Assembly (NCBI GenBank): GCA_019347775.1
Contig: JAHWKP010000040.1
Span: 1-11,751, forward strand
DNA from: Actinomycetota bacterium
Lineage (GTDB): Bacteria > Actinomycetota > Acidimicrobiia > Acidimicrobiales > JAHWKP01
DNA length: 11,751 nucleotides
Direction of reading: 5' to 3'
Part shown: piece after piece, positions 1-7,908 of the stretch
How positions within the stretch are numbered: position 1 is the first letter of the stretch
Layout of the letters: each line of letters opens with the position of its first letter
Position numbers and translations under genes: made by a program
The notes under the pieces: model-generated
The model's database searches: none
The model's input: only the letters and a program-made list of their open reading frames with translations
Told to the model about the DNA's origin: nothing

Positions 1-712
1 CGGCGCCCGCATCCTGATCACCACCCTCACCAAGAAGATGGCCGAGGACCTCACCGAGTACCTCCTCGAGATGGGACTGCGCGTGCGCTACCTGCACTCC
101 GAGGTCGACACCATCGAGCGCATCGAGATCCTGCGCGACCTGAGGCTGGGCGAGTTCGACGTCCTCGTCGGCATCAACCTCCTCCGAGAGGGACTGGACC
201 TGCCGGAGGTGTCGCTCGTCGCCATCCTCGACGCCGACAAGGAGGGCTTCCTGCGGTCGGAAACGTCTTTGATCCAAACGATCGGCCGGGCGGCCCGAAA
301 CGTGGAGGGCTCGGTGATCATGTACGCCGACACCGTGACCGACTCCATGCGACGGGCCATCTCCGAGACGCAACGGCGACGGCAGGTGCAGATCGCCTAC
401 AACGCCGAGCACGGGATCAATCCCCAGACCATCCGCAAGGCGGTCACCGACATCCTCGCCCAGCTGCGCACGTCGGACACCGCTCCCGTGCCGGGGCAGG
501 GCAAGCGCTCACGTCTGCGAGACGACCGACGCCGGCGCTCGGGTCCGGCCACCGACCTCGGCGAGCTGCCCCAGGAGGAACTCGGCCGCCTCATCCAGAC
601 CCTGGAGGAGGAGATGCACGAGGCCGCCAAGGACCTCCAGTTCGAGTACGCCGCCCGCCTCCGCGACGAGATCAACGACCTCCGCCGAGAGCTCAAGACC
701 GCCCTCCGCTAG
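1..712 (+). CDS. uvrB: UvrB, excinuclease ABC subunit B (C-terminal 236 residues; 5' end outside window)
   Basis: UvrB is the damage-verifying helicase-like subunit of the cytoplasmic UvrABC nucleotide-excision-repair complex; UvrA loads it at lesions and UvrC cuts next to it. The frame is open from base 2 and the gene ends with TAG at 710-712. The fragment begins in the conserved [11 protein letters not shown] stretch, then shows superfamily 2 helicase motif V ([13 protein letters not shown]) and motif VI (QTIGRAARN). The YAD segment and the ET-RRR-Q...YN..HGI.P region typical of UvrB follow. A C-terminal UVR domain (about the last 45 residues, containing [13 protein letters not shown]) is the UvrC-interacting coiled coil. 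UvrB is usually about 670-700 residues, so roughly two thirds lies upstream, including Walker A and the beta-hairpin. uvrA follows 49 bp later. The family assignment is not in doubt. Confidence 0.98.
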   Translation, partial: GARILITTLTKKMAEDLTEYLLEMGLRVRYLHSEVDTIERIEILRDLRLGEFDVLVGINLLREGLDLPEVSLVAILDADKEGFLRSETSLIQTIGRAARNVEGSVIMYADTVTDSMRRAISETQRRRQVQIAYNAEHGINPQTIRKAVTDILAQLRTSDTAPVPGQGKRSRLRDDRRRRSGPATDLGELPQEELGRLIQTLEEEMHEAAKDLQFEYAARLRDEINDLRRELKTALR

Positions 713-723
713 CTCCAAGCCGC

Positions 724-739
724 GGGCGCGGCGGCGCCC
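724..739 (+). terminator. GC-rich hairpin between uvrB and uvrA (possible weak terminator)
   Basis: GGGCGC at 724-729 is perfectly complementary to GCGCCC at 734-739, with a 4-nt GGCG loop. It lies 11 nt after the uvrB stop. No U-tract follows immediately; the nearest T-rich stretch is ATCTTT at 751-756, inside the proposed uvrA -10 region. An alternative pairing, GCCGCG 719-724 with CGCGGC 727-732, leaves only a 2-nt loop. U-tract-less hairpins are common downstream of actinobacterial genes, but in DNA this rich in G+C a 6-bp stem can arise by chance. Confidence 0.25.
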
Positions 740-749
740 CGGCAGCACG

Positions 750-755
750 TATCTT
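750..755 (+). promoter_or_regulatory. Putative -10 element (TATCTT) of a leaderless uvrA promoter
   Basis: TATCTT fits the TANNNT -10 consensus of the actinobacterial housekeeping sigma factor and ends exactly 6 nt before the uvrA GTG. Transcription would therefore start at or next to the first base of the codon. No purine-rich Shine-Dalgarno sequence lies between uvrB and uvrA, which supports a leaderless mRNA. No good -35 hexamer is visible; the region around 727-732 is pure G/C. Confidence 0.45.
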
Positions 756-761
756 TAGTCA

Positions 762-3632
762 GTGGCTGACAAGCTTGTAATTCGGGGAGCGAGGGAGCAC
801 AACCTCAAGGACGTCTCCCTCGAGCTGCCCCGCGACAAGCTGATCGTCTTCACCGGCCTGTCGGGCTCGGGCAAGTCGTCTCTGGCCTTCGACACCGTCT
901 ACGCCGAGGGTCAGCGCCGTTACGTCGAGTCGCTGTCGGCTTATGCCCGCCAGTTCCTCGGGCAGATGGACAAGCCCGACGTCGACTTCATCGAGGGCCT
1001 GTCGCCGGCCATCTCGATCGACCAGAAGTCGGCGTCCCGCAATCCCCGCTCCACCGTCGGGACCATCACTGAGATCTACGACTACCTGCGCCTGCTGTAT
1101 GCCCGCATCGGGCTGCCCCACTGCCCGGAGTGCGGTGAGGTCGTCAGCCGCCAGACGCCGCAGCAGATCGTCGACCGCATCCTCGAGCTTCCCAACGGAA
1201 CCCGCTTCCAGGTTCTCGCGCCGGTCGTCCGGGGCCGCAAGGGTGAGTACGACGGATTGCTCGACGACCTCGCCCGCCAGGGCTTCACCCGCGCCCGCGT
1301 CGACGGCGAAGTAGTCGAGCTCTCGTCGAAGGACTCGGGGGCCACCGCCAAGCTGGCCCGCTACGAGCAGCACACCATCGAGGTCGTCGTTGACCGGCTG
1401 GTCCTGCGCGAAGGCATCGAACGCCGGCTCACGGACTCCCTAGAGACCGCCCTGCGCCTCGCCGAGGGCACGGCCGAGATCCAGATCGTTCCCAAGAAGG
1501 GCGAGGAGGTCGACGAGGCCGCCGGCGAGAGCGACACGCTGACCTTCAGCCAGCACCTGGCCTGCCCGAACTGCGGAATCTCGTTCCAGGAGCTGGCGCC
1601 CCGGAGCTTCTCCTTCAACTCGCCTTACGGTGCCTGCCCAGTCTGCGACGGGCTGGGCACCAAGTACGAGGTCGACCCGGACCTCGTGATCCCGAACCCG
1701 GATCTCTCCATCGAGGACGGTGCCATCGCCCCGTGGTCGGGCCACCGCGGTGAGTTCTTCTCCCGCGTTCTGGCCTCCATCGCCGAGGCTCACGGCTTCT
1801 CACTGTCGACTCCGTGGAAGAAGCTCACCAAGAAGGCCCAGAAGGTCGTCCTCCACGGCGCCGGACCCAAGCCGGTGACGGTGAAGTACCGCAACCGGTA
1901 CGGGCGCACCCGTTCGTACACGACGGGTTACGAGGGAGCCATCCCCTGGCTGCAGCGGCGACACAGCGAAACCGACTCCGAGCACCAGCGGGAGTGGGTC
2001 GAGGGATACACGCGCGAAGTCCCTTGCCCCGAGTGTGGCGGCGCCAGGCTCAAGCCGGAGTCGCTGGCCGTGACGGTCGGGGGAATGAACATCCATCAGC
2101 TGTGCTCACAGTCGATCCGCGGCTCGTACGAAGTTCTCGAGTCCATCGAGCTGAGCCAGCGTGACCACCTCATCGCCGACCGGGTTCTGCGGGAGGTCCG
2201 GGCCCGGCTGAAGTTCCTGCTCGACGTGGGGCTCGACTACCTGACCATGCACCGCTCGGCCGGAACGCTGGCCGGCGGAGAGGCCCAGCGCATCAGGCTG
2301 GCCTCGCAGATCGGAAGCGGGCTGGTCGGCGTCCTCTACGTGCTCGACGAGCCTTCCATCGGCCTGCACCAGCGCGACAACCGCCGTCTCATCGACACGC
2401 TGCTGCGGCTGCGGGACCTGCCGAACACCGTCATAGTCGTCGAGCACGACGAAGAGACCATCCGCATCGCCGACCACGTCGTCGACATCGGCCCGGGAGC
2501 GGGAGAGCACGGCGGCGAAATCGTCGTATCCGGAACCGTGGCCGACCTCTTGAAGTCCAAGCGCTCGGTCACCGGCCAGTACCTCAGCGGGAAGAAGTCG
2601 ATTCCCGTCCCTGAGATGCGCCGCAGCCCAGGCGAGGAGTGGCTCGTGGTGCGAGGGGCAAAGGAGAACAACCTGCGCGACGTCGACGTGGAGTTCCCCC
2701 TCGGCTGCTTCGTGTGCGTCACGGGTGTGTCGGGATCGGGCAAGTCGACTCTCGTCAACGACATCCTCTATCGGGCCCTGATGAACAAGGTCTACCGGTC
2801 GCGCATGGTCCCCGGTCGGCACAAGACGATCGAGGGTGAGGAGTTGCTGGACAAGGTCGTCAACATCGACCAGTCGCCCATTGGGCGGACGCCCCGCTCC
2901 AACCCCGCCACCTATACGGGCGTCTTTGACGGCATCCGCCGTCTGTTCAGTCAGACCCAAGAGGCCCGCGTCCGCGGTTACCAGCCGGGGCGCTTCTCGT
3001 TCAACGTCAACGGCGGCCGCTGCGACGCCTGCTCAGGCGACGGCACGATCAAGATCGAAATGCATTTCCTGCCCGACGTGTACGTGCCGTGTGAGGTGTG
3101 CCAGGGCGCCCGCTACAACCGCGACACGCTCGACATCACATTCAAGGGCAAGAACATCGCCGAGGTGCTCGACATGCCGTGCGAGGAGGCGCTGGAGTTC
3201 TTCTCCAACCAGCCTGTCATCGCCCGTCACATGCAGACGATCGTGGATGTCGGTCTGGGATACGTCCGACTGGGTCAGTCGGCGCCGACGCTCTCGGGGG
3301 GAGAGGCCCAGCGGGTCAAGCTCTCGTCCGAGCTTTCCAAGCGGCCGACCGGCCACACCATCTACATCCTCGACGAGCCCACCACCGGGCTTCACTTCGA
3401 GGACGTTCGCAAACTGCTCACCGTGCTGAGCCGTTTGGTCGACCAAGGCAACACAGTGCTGGTGATCGAGCACAACCTCGATGTCATCAAGACAGCCGAC
3501 TGGCTCATCGACCTCGGCCCGGAGGGCGGCGACGGCGGAGGCCTCGTCATCGCCGAGGGCCCGCCCGAGCGAGTGGCCAAAACCTCCGAGAGCCACACCG
3601 GCCGTTACCTGGCGCCGCTACTCGGCCTCTAG
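762..3632 (+). CDS. uvrA: UvrA, excinuclease ABC subunit A
   Basis: UvrA is the dimeric DNA-damage sensor of nucleotide excision repair, an ABC ATPase that finds distortions and loads UvrB. The protein has 956 residues, normal for the family (about 940-1000). NBD1 has Walker A G32-S39 (GLSGSGKS, K38), signature L503-E507 and Walker B/DEPS at D529-E530. NBD2 has Walker A around K661, signature L844-E848 (LSGGE) and DEPT from D871. Cysteine pairs C268/C271 with C292/C295, and C754/C757 with C777/C780, are the two zinc modules; C121/C124 is an additional CPEC pair. The N-terminal signature reads LAGGE instead of LSGGE. The GTG at 762 gives the canonical [15 protein letters not shown] beginning; no Shine-Dalgarno sequence precedes it. 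No SOS-box-like palindrome (GAAC-N4-GTTC) is visible in the 49 bp upstream. The stop shares CTAG with the convergent nadA. Confidence 0.98.
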   Translation: MADKLVIRGAREHNLKDVSLELPRDKLIVFTGLSGSGKSSLAFDTVYAEGQRRYVESLSAYARQFLGQMDKPDVDFIEGLSPAISIDQKSASRNPRSTVGTITEIYDYLRLLYARIGLPHCPECGEVVSRQTPQQIVDRILELPNGTRFQVLAPVVRGRKGEYDGLLDDLARQGFTRARVDGEVVELSSKDSGATAKLARYEQHTIEVVVDRLVLREGIERRLTDSLETALRLAEGTAEIQIVPKKGEEVDEAAGESDTLTFSQHLACPNCGISFQELAPRSFSFNSPYGACPVCDGLGTKYEVDPDLVIPNPDLSIEDGAIAPWSGHRGEFFSRVLASIAEAHGFSLSTPWKKLTKKAQKVVLHGAGPKPVTVKYRNRYGRTRSYTTGYEGAIPWLQRRHSETDSEHQREWVEGYTREVPCPECGGARLKPESLAVTVGGMNIHQLCSQSIRGSYEVLESIELSQRDHLIADRVLREVRARLKFLLDVGLDYLTMHRSAGTLAGGEAQRIRLASQIGSGLVGVLYVLDEPSIGLHQRDNRRLIDTLLRLRDLPNTVIVVEHDEETIRIADHVVDIGPGAGEHGGEIVVSGTVADLLKSKRSVTGQYLSGKKSIPVPEMRRSPGEEWLVVRGAKENNLRDVDVEFPLGCFVCVTGVSGSGKSTLVNDILYRALMNKVYRSRMVPGRHKTIEGEELLDKVVNIDQSPIGRTPRSNPATYTGVFDGIRRLFSQTQEARVRGYQPGRFSFNVNGGRCDACSGDGTIKIEMHFLPDVYVPCEVCQGARYNRDTLDITFKGKNIAEVLDMPCEEALEFFSNQPVIARHMQTIVDVGLGYVRLGQSAPTLSGGEAQRVKLSSELSKRPTGHTIYILDEPTTGLHFEDVRKLLTVLSRLVDQGNTVLVIEHNLDVIKTADWLIDLGPEGGDGGGLVIAEGPPERVAKTSESHTGRYLAPLLGL

Positions 3633-4726
3633 GTGATGGCGAGCATGCGCTCGAGGGCTACTCGGGCCCAGTGAGCGGTGTCCTCGGGGACGCTTATCTG
3701 GTTCACGACACGGCCGGCCACTAGTTCCTCGAGCACCCAGCAGAGGTGGGCGGCGTCGATGCGGAACATCGTCGAGCACGGACAGATCAGCGGATCCAGC
3801 GAGAACACGGTCTTGCCCTCCGCCTCGGCTTCGGCGGCGAGCCGCTGTACCAGGTGGATTTCGGTGCCGACCGCGATGGTCGATCCCTCAGGGGCTGCCT
3901 TCACTGCCTTGATGATGAAGTCGGTGGAGCCGACTTGGTCGGCCATCTCGACCACCTCGCGGGCGCACTCCGGGTGCACCACGACCATTACGCCGGGGTG
4001 ATCGCGCCGCGCCTCTTCGATGTGCTGGGGGCGGAAGCGCTGGTGCACCGAGCAGTGACCCTTCCAGAGGAGGAATGTTGCGTCTTTGACGTCGGCCTCC
4101 TCGAGACCGCCGAGTTCCAGCTTCGGATTCCAGACCCGCATATCGGCGTCGGTGAAGCCCATGGCGTGGCCGGTGTTGCGCCCCAGGTGCTGGTCCGGAA
4201 AGAACAGCACCTTGTCGCCACGCGCCAAAGCCCAATCCAGGACGGCGCGGGCGTTGGTCGAGGTGCAGACCGCACCGCCCTTCTCGCCGACGAAGGCCTT
4301 CAACGCGGCCGAGGAGTTCATGTAGGTGATCGGTACGACCCGGTCGATGTCGGTTACCCGGGTAATCTCGTCCCAGGCCTCTTCGACCGACTCGAGGTCG
4401 GCCATGTCCGCCATCGAGCAGCCGGCGTTGAGGTCCGGCAGCATGACGACCTGCTCGGGCTTGGTCAGCACGTCGGCGGACTCGGCCATGAAGTGGACGC
4501 CGCAGAAAACGATGTGACGGGCGTCGCTCTCACTGGCGATCCGGGCCAAGGCGTAGGAGTCACCCCGGGCGTCGGCCCAGACCATGACTTCCTCGCGCTG
4601 GTAGTGGTGGCCGAGGATCAGCAGCGAATCGCCGAGGTGATCCTTGGCCGCTTGGATGCGCTCTGCGAGCGCGTCGGGGCTGGCATCGGTGTATCCCGCG
4701 GGGAGCGGGCCCTGTAGCCGTAGCAC
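3629..4726 (-). CDS. nadA: NadA, quinolinate synthase (4Fe-4S enzyme of de novo NAD synthesis)
   Basis: NadA condenses iminoaspartate with dihydroxyacetone phosphate to give quinolinate, the NAD precursor, using an oxygen-sensitive [4Fe-4S] cluster with three cysteine ligands. The 365-residue product matches the longer NadA type. Visible motifs are [10 protein letters not shown] (39-47), [12 protein letters not shown] (74-85), the cluster cysteine C103 in [16 protein letters not shown] (134-143), TSTNA (155-159), [10 protein letters not shown] (175-184), C254 in HPEC, and C315/C317 in CPCSTM, one of which should be the third ligand. I chose the GTG at 4724-4726 because GGAGG lies 7 nt upstream; the frame stays open upstream to 4924, but those residues are not NadA-like. 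No nadB or nadC is adjacent. The gene converges on uvrA, with overlapping stops and no terminator between them. Confidence 0.96.
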   Translation of the reverse strand: MLRLQGPLPAGYTDASPDALAERIQAAKDHLGDSLLILGHHYQREEVMVWADARGDSYALARIASESDARHIVFCGVHFMAESADVLTKPEQVVMLPDLNAGCSMADMADLESVEEAWDEITRVTDIDRVVPITYMNSSAALKAFVGEKGGAVCTSTNARAVLDWALARGDKVLFFPDQHLGRNTGHAMGFTDADMRVWNPKLELGGLEEADVKDATFLLWKGHCSVHQRFRPQHIEEARRDHPGVMVVVHPECAREVVEMADQVGSTDFIIKAVKAAPEGSTIAVGTEIHLVQRLAAEAEAEGKTVFSLDPLICPCSTMFRIDAAHLCWVLEELVAGRVVNQISVPEDTAHWARVALERMLAIT

Positions 4727-4733
4727 TGGCTTT

Positions 4734-4738
4734 CCTCC
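4734..4738 (-). promoter_or_regulatory. Shine-Dalgarno sequence of nadA
   Basis: On the minus strand GGAGG is followed by the 7-nt spacer AAAGCCA and then the GTG at 4726-4724. It is the strongest ribosome-binding site in the window. It fixes the nadA start against the upstream in-frame extension. Confidence 0.85.
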
Positions 4739-4942
4739 GTGATGTGGAGACGGCGGACCAGCCGCAAGCCTCGTTTGAAGTCCCGATATGACCGGCGAGG
4801 ACAGCCTGGTCGCCACTCGCGGGGTTGTCGGTCTCGGGACAGATATGTGCCGGATACCAGGCCGGCAAGACAATTGTACCGCCGCTGCGGTTCGCAGAGG
4901 GTCCACGCCGCTGTCTTCAGGCAACGTTCACGACCATCGGCG

Positions 4943-4948
4943 TAACCT
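4943..4948 (+). promoter_or_regulatory. Putative -10 element (TAACCT) of a leaderless hydrolase promoter
   Basis: TAACCT fits TANNNT and ends exactly 6 nt before the GTG at 4955, the same geometry as at uvrA. No Shine-Dalgarno-like sequence lies in the 25 nt before the GTG. No convincing -35 hexamer is seen. Confidence 0.45.
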
Positions 4949-4954
4949 CCGAAC

Positions 4955-5878
4955 GTGGCTACCGACACCGGCCTCGGCACCGACGTCGTCGAGCGCTCCG
5001 TCTCGTTCGTGAGCGATGGACTTCGCCTGAGCGGTCATCTCCGGGAGCCCGCCGACGGCCAGCCGCTGCCGGCGCTGGTCTTCACGGGTCCGTTCAGTGG
5101 AGTGAAGGAACAGGTCGTGGGCACCTACGCCACCCGGCTGGCGGACGCGGGCTACGTCACGCTGGCCTTCGACCACCGCAACTTCGGCGAGAGCGAGGGC
5201 GAGCCCCGCCAGCACGAGGACTCAGCCGGCAAGCTGGCCGACCTGCGCGACGCCGTCAGCTGGCTATCGGCGCGGGAGGGAGTCGACCCGGCCCGGATCG
5301 GGGTCGTCGGTGTCTGCCTGGGCGGCGGCTACGCCCTCCGATTCGCGGGATTCGATCCCCGGGTCTCGGCGCTGGCCACCGTCGCCGGCGGCTACAACGA
5401 CCCCGCGGCGATGCGCGCCGGGATGGGAGCCGACTCCTACCGCGGCGTCCTGCGGTCGATGCTTGACATCGCCGCCGAAGACCAGCGCAGCGGATCGACC
5501 TCCTATGTCGCGGCGGTGGCACCCGAGGGCGAGGAGGCCGTGATGGGCGGAGCCGAGCCCTTCGAGTACTACGGGACCGAGAGGTCAACCAGCCCCGGCT
5601 GGGTGAACCGGGTCACCCGTACATCGGTCTATGAACTGCTGACTGCGGATTTGGCTCGGGGCGCCGACTTCATCTCGCCGACGCCGTGGCTGCTCGTGCA
5701 CGGACGCACCGACGCCTACTGCTCGCCCGACGGCGCGCAAGCGACGTTCGACCGCGCTTCGGATCCCAAGCGGCTGGTATGGCTGGATACCACCAACCAC
5801 ATCGACCTCTACGACGTTCCCGAATTCGTCGAGCCCGCCATCGCCGAGATCACCGCCTGGTTCAACAAGCACCTCTGA
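4955..5878 (+). CDS. Alpha/beta hydrolase, DLH/YcjY-like, with cysteine nucleophile
   Basis: This is a 307-residue cytoplasmic serine/cysteine-hydrolase-fold protein of unknown substrate. No signal peptide or membrane segment is seen. After an N-terminal strand region comes LVFTGPFSGVKEQ (41-53), likely bearing the oxyanion site, then AFDHRNFGESEGEPR (71-85), a typical strand-4 turn of this superfamily. The nucleophile elbow is GVCLGGGYAL, with C121 where most esterases have serine, as in dienelactone hydrolases (GxCxGG) and the YcjY-like group. The likely acid is D253 (HGRTDAY) and the likely histidine H282 (TNHIDLYD). An insert at about 150-225 should form a cap. The gene is divergent from nadA and lies 35 bp before uvrC, but nothing ties it functionally to either. 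An ester, lactone or peptide substrate is possible. The fold is sure; the reaction is not. Confidence 0.88.
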   Translation: MATDTGLGTDVVERSVSFVSDGLRLSGHLREPADGQPLPALVFTGPFSGVKEQVVGTYATRLADAGYVTLAFDHRNFGESEGEPRQHEDSAGKLADLRDAVSWLSAREGVDPARIGVVGVCLGGGYALRFAGFDPRVSALATVAGGYNDPAAMRAGMGADSYRGVLRSMLDIAAEDQRSGSTSYVAAVAPEGEEAVMGGAEPFEYYGTERSTSPGWVNRVTRTSVYELLTADLARGADFISPTPWLLVHGRTDAYCSPDGAQATFDRASDPKRLVWLDTTNHIDLYDVPEFVEPAIAEITAWFNKHL

Positions 5879-5901
5879 TTCGGGTCGAGGCGAGAGGCCG
5901 C

Positions 5902-5907
5902 GACAAT
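5902..5907 (+). promoter_or_regulatory. Putative -10 element (GACAAT) before uvrC
   Basis: GACAAT matches the key A2 and T6 of a -10 hexamer, though not T1. It ends 6 nt before the uvrC GTG, as at uvrA and the hydrolase. The nearest purine-rich run, GAGAGG at 5892-5897, is about 16 nt from the start codon, too far to act as a normal ribosome-binding site. Confidence 0.3.
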
Positions 5908-5913
5908 GGGCCA

Positions 5914-7908
5914 GTGACACCGCCCAGACCTGAGACGGGGAGCATCCCTGACGGTCCGGGCTCGTATCAGTTCAAGGACAAGGACGGGCGGGTCATCTAC
6001 GTGGGCAAGGCGGCCTCGCTGCGCAGTCGGGTCGGCAGCTACTTCCAGGCCCCGGCCGGCCTTCCGCCCCGGACCGCCCAGATGGTGGCCGCGGCCCAGA
6101 GCGTCGAGTGGATTCAGGTGGCGAACAACGTCGAGGCCCTGATGCTCGAGTACAGCCTCATCAAGAAGCACCGCCCCCGCTTCAATATCCGGCTGCGGGA
6201 CGACAAGAGCTACCCGTGGCTCGCGGTGACCACGCCCGCGGACGAGTGGCCGCGCGCCATGGTCCTGCGCGGCCGAAAGCGCAAGGGCGTCGTCTATTTC
6301 GGCCCGTATGCGCACGCCTACGCCATCCGCGAAACGCTCGACCTGCTCCTGCGGACGTTCCCTATCCGCACGTGCTCGGACACCAAACTGGCCCGGCATC
6401 AGCGCCAGGGCAGGCCCTGCCTTCTGTTCCACATCGAGAAGTGCACCGCCCCGTGCGTCGGCAACATCGACCAACAGGTCTACGGCGAGCTCGTGAACGA
6501 CCTGCTGCGCTTCCTCGACGGCGAGACCCAGCCGGTGATCGACCGGCTCGAGGCGAGCATGAACGCGGCGGCCGACGAACTCGACTACGAGCGGGCGGCG
6601 CGGATCCGCGACCGCCTCGCAACGGTCCGAAAGGCGGTCGAGCGCCAGCAGATGGTCACGGAGAAGCCGGAGGACTTCGACCTCATCGGCCTCGCCGAGG
6701 ACAACCTCGAAGCCGCGGTCCAGGTCTTCCACGTTCGGCGCGGTCGAGTCGTCGGGCGCAACGGTTTCATCCTGGACAAGGTGGAGGACCTCAGCCGGCC
6801 GCAGCTCGTCGGTCACGTCCTCGAGCAGCTGTACGCCGAAGCCGCCATCGCCAAGGGCCGCGCCCGGCGATCTGTAGACGACGGCGGAGCGGTGTGGGTA
6901 GAGAGCACGGCGGACGCTCTGTGGGGAGGAGCGCAGGAGGAGGGCGGGACAGACGTCCCGCGACAGATCCTGGTTCCGGACGAGCCGGACGACTGCTCGG
7001 TCTACGAGGAGCTGTTGAGTCAGGCGCGCGGGGGACCGGTCACGATCCGGATTCCGCAGCGCGGCTCCAAGCGCGCCCTCGCCGAGACCGTCACCCGGAA
7101 CGCGGCCGACGCCTTCCAGCGCCACCGGCTGCGCCGCAGCTCCGACCACAACAGCCGGGCCCGGGCCCTGACCGCGCTGCAGGACGAGCTCGGCCTGCCC
7201 GACGCGCCGCTTCGGATCGAGTGCTTCGACATGAGCCACATCCAGGGGCGCGACTACGTCGGTTCGATGGTCGTGATGGAAGACGGTCTCCCTAAGAAGT
7301 CCGACTATCGACGGTTCAAGGTCCGCACCGTCGAGGGCAATGACGACTACGCGGCGATGGAGGAGGTCATTCGCCGGCGCCTCGGCGCGCTGAAGGCCGA
7401 GCGGGATCGCGCCGCCCGGCCAGAGTCCGAAGAGGAAGGCAGTCCTCGCCGGCCCGCCAAGTTCTCCTATCCACCGCAGCTGCTCCTCGTCGACGGTGGC
7501 AAGGGCCAACTGGGCGTAGCCACCCGGGTCGTCGAGGAAATGGGACTGGCCGACGAGATTCCCGTGGCCGCCCTCGCCAAACAGTTCGAGGAAGTGTTCG
7601 TTCCCGGTTCGGCTGACCCGGTGAGGATCCCGCGCCAGTCGGAGGCGCTGTATCTCCTACAGCGGGTACGGGACGAGGCCCACCGCTTCGCCGTCGATTA
7701 TCACCGGAACGTGCGGGGCAAGCGCATGACCACCAGCGTGCTCGACGACGTACCCGGCCTCGGGCCGACCCGTCGCAAGCGCCTGATCAAGGAATTCGGC
7801 GGCATCAAGGCGATCAAGGAAGCGCCGCTCGAAAGGTTGGAAGGCCTGAAGTGGCTGCCGAGCGCCGTCGCCAAGGCTCTTTACGACAAGCTGCACACGC
7901 CGTCATGA
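5914..7908 (+). CDS. uvrC: UvrC, excinuclease ABC subunit C
   Basis: UvrC is the nuclease that makes the 3' and then the 5' incision around a UvrB-marked lesion. The product has 664 residues, a normal length. The N-terminal GIY-YIG domain (about 10-95) has GSY 16-18, Y29-V-G, R39 and E74/E79. Cysteines C154, C169, C177 and C181 form the conserved set reported to bind a 4Fe-4S cluster in UvrC. The UVR domain (about 203-240) binds UvrB. The RNase H-like 5' nuclease has D439 (ECFDMSHIQG) and D527 (VDGGKGQL). A helix-hairpin-helix pair ends the protein (about 608-660, VPGLGPTRRKRLI). Residues 309-347 look like an acidic, Gly-rich insertion. The GTG at 5914 yields the usual TGSIPDGPGSY opening; the open frame further upstream lies over the hydrolase 3' end. 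The stop overlaps the next start as ATGA. Confidence 0.97.
   Translation: MTPPRPETGSIPDGPGSYQFKDKDGRVIYVGKAASLRSRVGSYFQAPAGLPPRTAQMVAAAQSVEWIQVANNVEALMLEYSLIKKHRPRFNIRLRDDKSYPWLAVTTPADEWPRAMVLRGRKRKGVVYFGPYAHAYAIRETLDLLLRTFPIRTCSDTKLARHQRQGRPCLLFHIEKCTAPCVGNIDQQVYGELVNDLLRFLDGETQPVIDRLEASMNAAADELDYERAARIRDRLATVRKAVERQQMVTEKPEDFDLIGLAEDNLEAAVQVFHVRRGRVVGRNGFILDKVEDLSRPQLVGHVLEQLYAEAAIAKGRARRSVDDGGAVWVESTADALWGGAQEEGGTDVPRQILVPDEPDDCSVYEELLSQARGGPVTIRIPQRGSKRALAETVTRNAADAFQRHRLRRSSDHNSRARALTALQDELGLPDAPLRIECFDMSHIQGRDYVGSMVVMEDGLPKKSDYRRFKVRTVEGNDDYAAMEEVIRRRLGALKAERDRAARPESEEEGSPRRPAKFSYPPQLLLVDGGKGQLGVATRVVEEMGLADEIPVAALAKQFEEVFVPGSADPVRIPRQSEALYLLQRVRDEAHRFAVDYHRNVRGKRMTTSVLDDVPGLGPTRRKRLIKEFGGIKAIKEAPLERLEGLKWLPSAVAKALYDKLHTPS

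Larger units (their letters stand above)
4727..4954. other. Divergent intergenic region between nadA and the hydrolase gene
   Basis: This 228-bp region should hold the promoters of both flanking genes. I see no protein-like open frame or RNA gene. It contains a near-direct repeat, GATATG-A-CCGG at 4785-4795 and GATATG-TG-CCGG at 4842-4853, and a distant 7-bp inverted pair, GTCCCGA 4780-4786 with TCGGGAC 4834-4840. There is also a small palindrome ACAATTGT at 4870-4877. None matches an operator that I can name with confidence. No clear nadA -10 element is visible. Confidence 0.6.

Noticed and set aside
713..761. SOS (LexA) box upstream of uvrA
   Set aside because: I looked for a GAAC-N4-GTTC type palindrome in the uvrB-uvrA spacer, and also before the hydrolase and uvrC, and found none. 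The uvrB promoter is outside the window, so damage control of uvrB cannot be judged.
3746..4717. 323-residue plus-strand open frame opposite nadA
   Set aside because: nadA on the minus strand has every family motif and a strong ribosome-binding site; the plus-strand frame is the antisense shadow, with no conserved motif.
4727..4924. 66-codon upstream in-frame extension of nadA
   Set aside because: The residues are Arg/Pro/Ser-rich and unlike NadA, while GGAGG with 7-nt spacing marks the GTG at 4726 as the start.
5686..5913. 76-codon upstream in-frame extension of uvrC
   Set aside because: It overlaps the conserved C-terminal catalytic part of the hydrolase in another frame, and UvrC homologues begin near the TGSIPDGPGSY segment.
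5809..7509. 566-residue minus-strand open frame opposite uvrC
   Set aside because: It lies opposite confident, motif-complete uvrC and the hydrolase 3' end, has no recognisable domain, and is rich in Arg/Ala/Gly/Val as expected when high-G+C coding DNA is read in the wrong frame.
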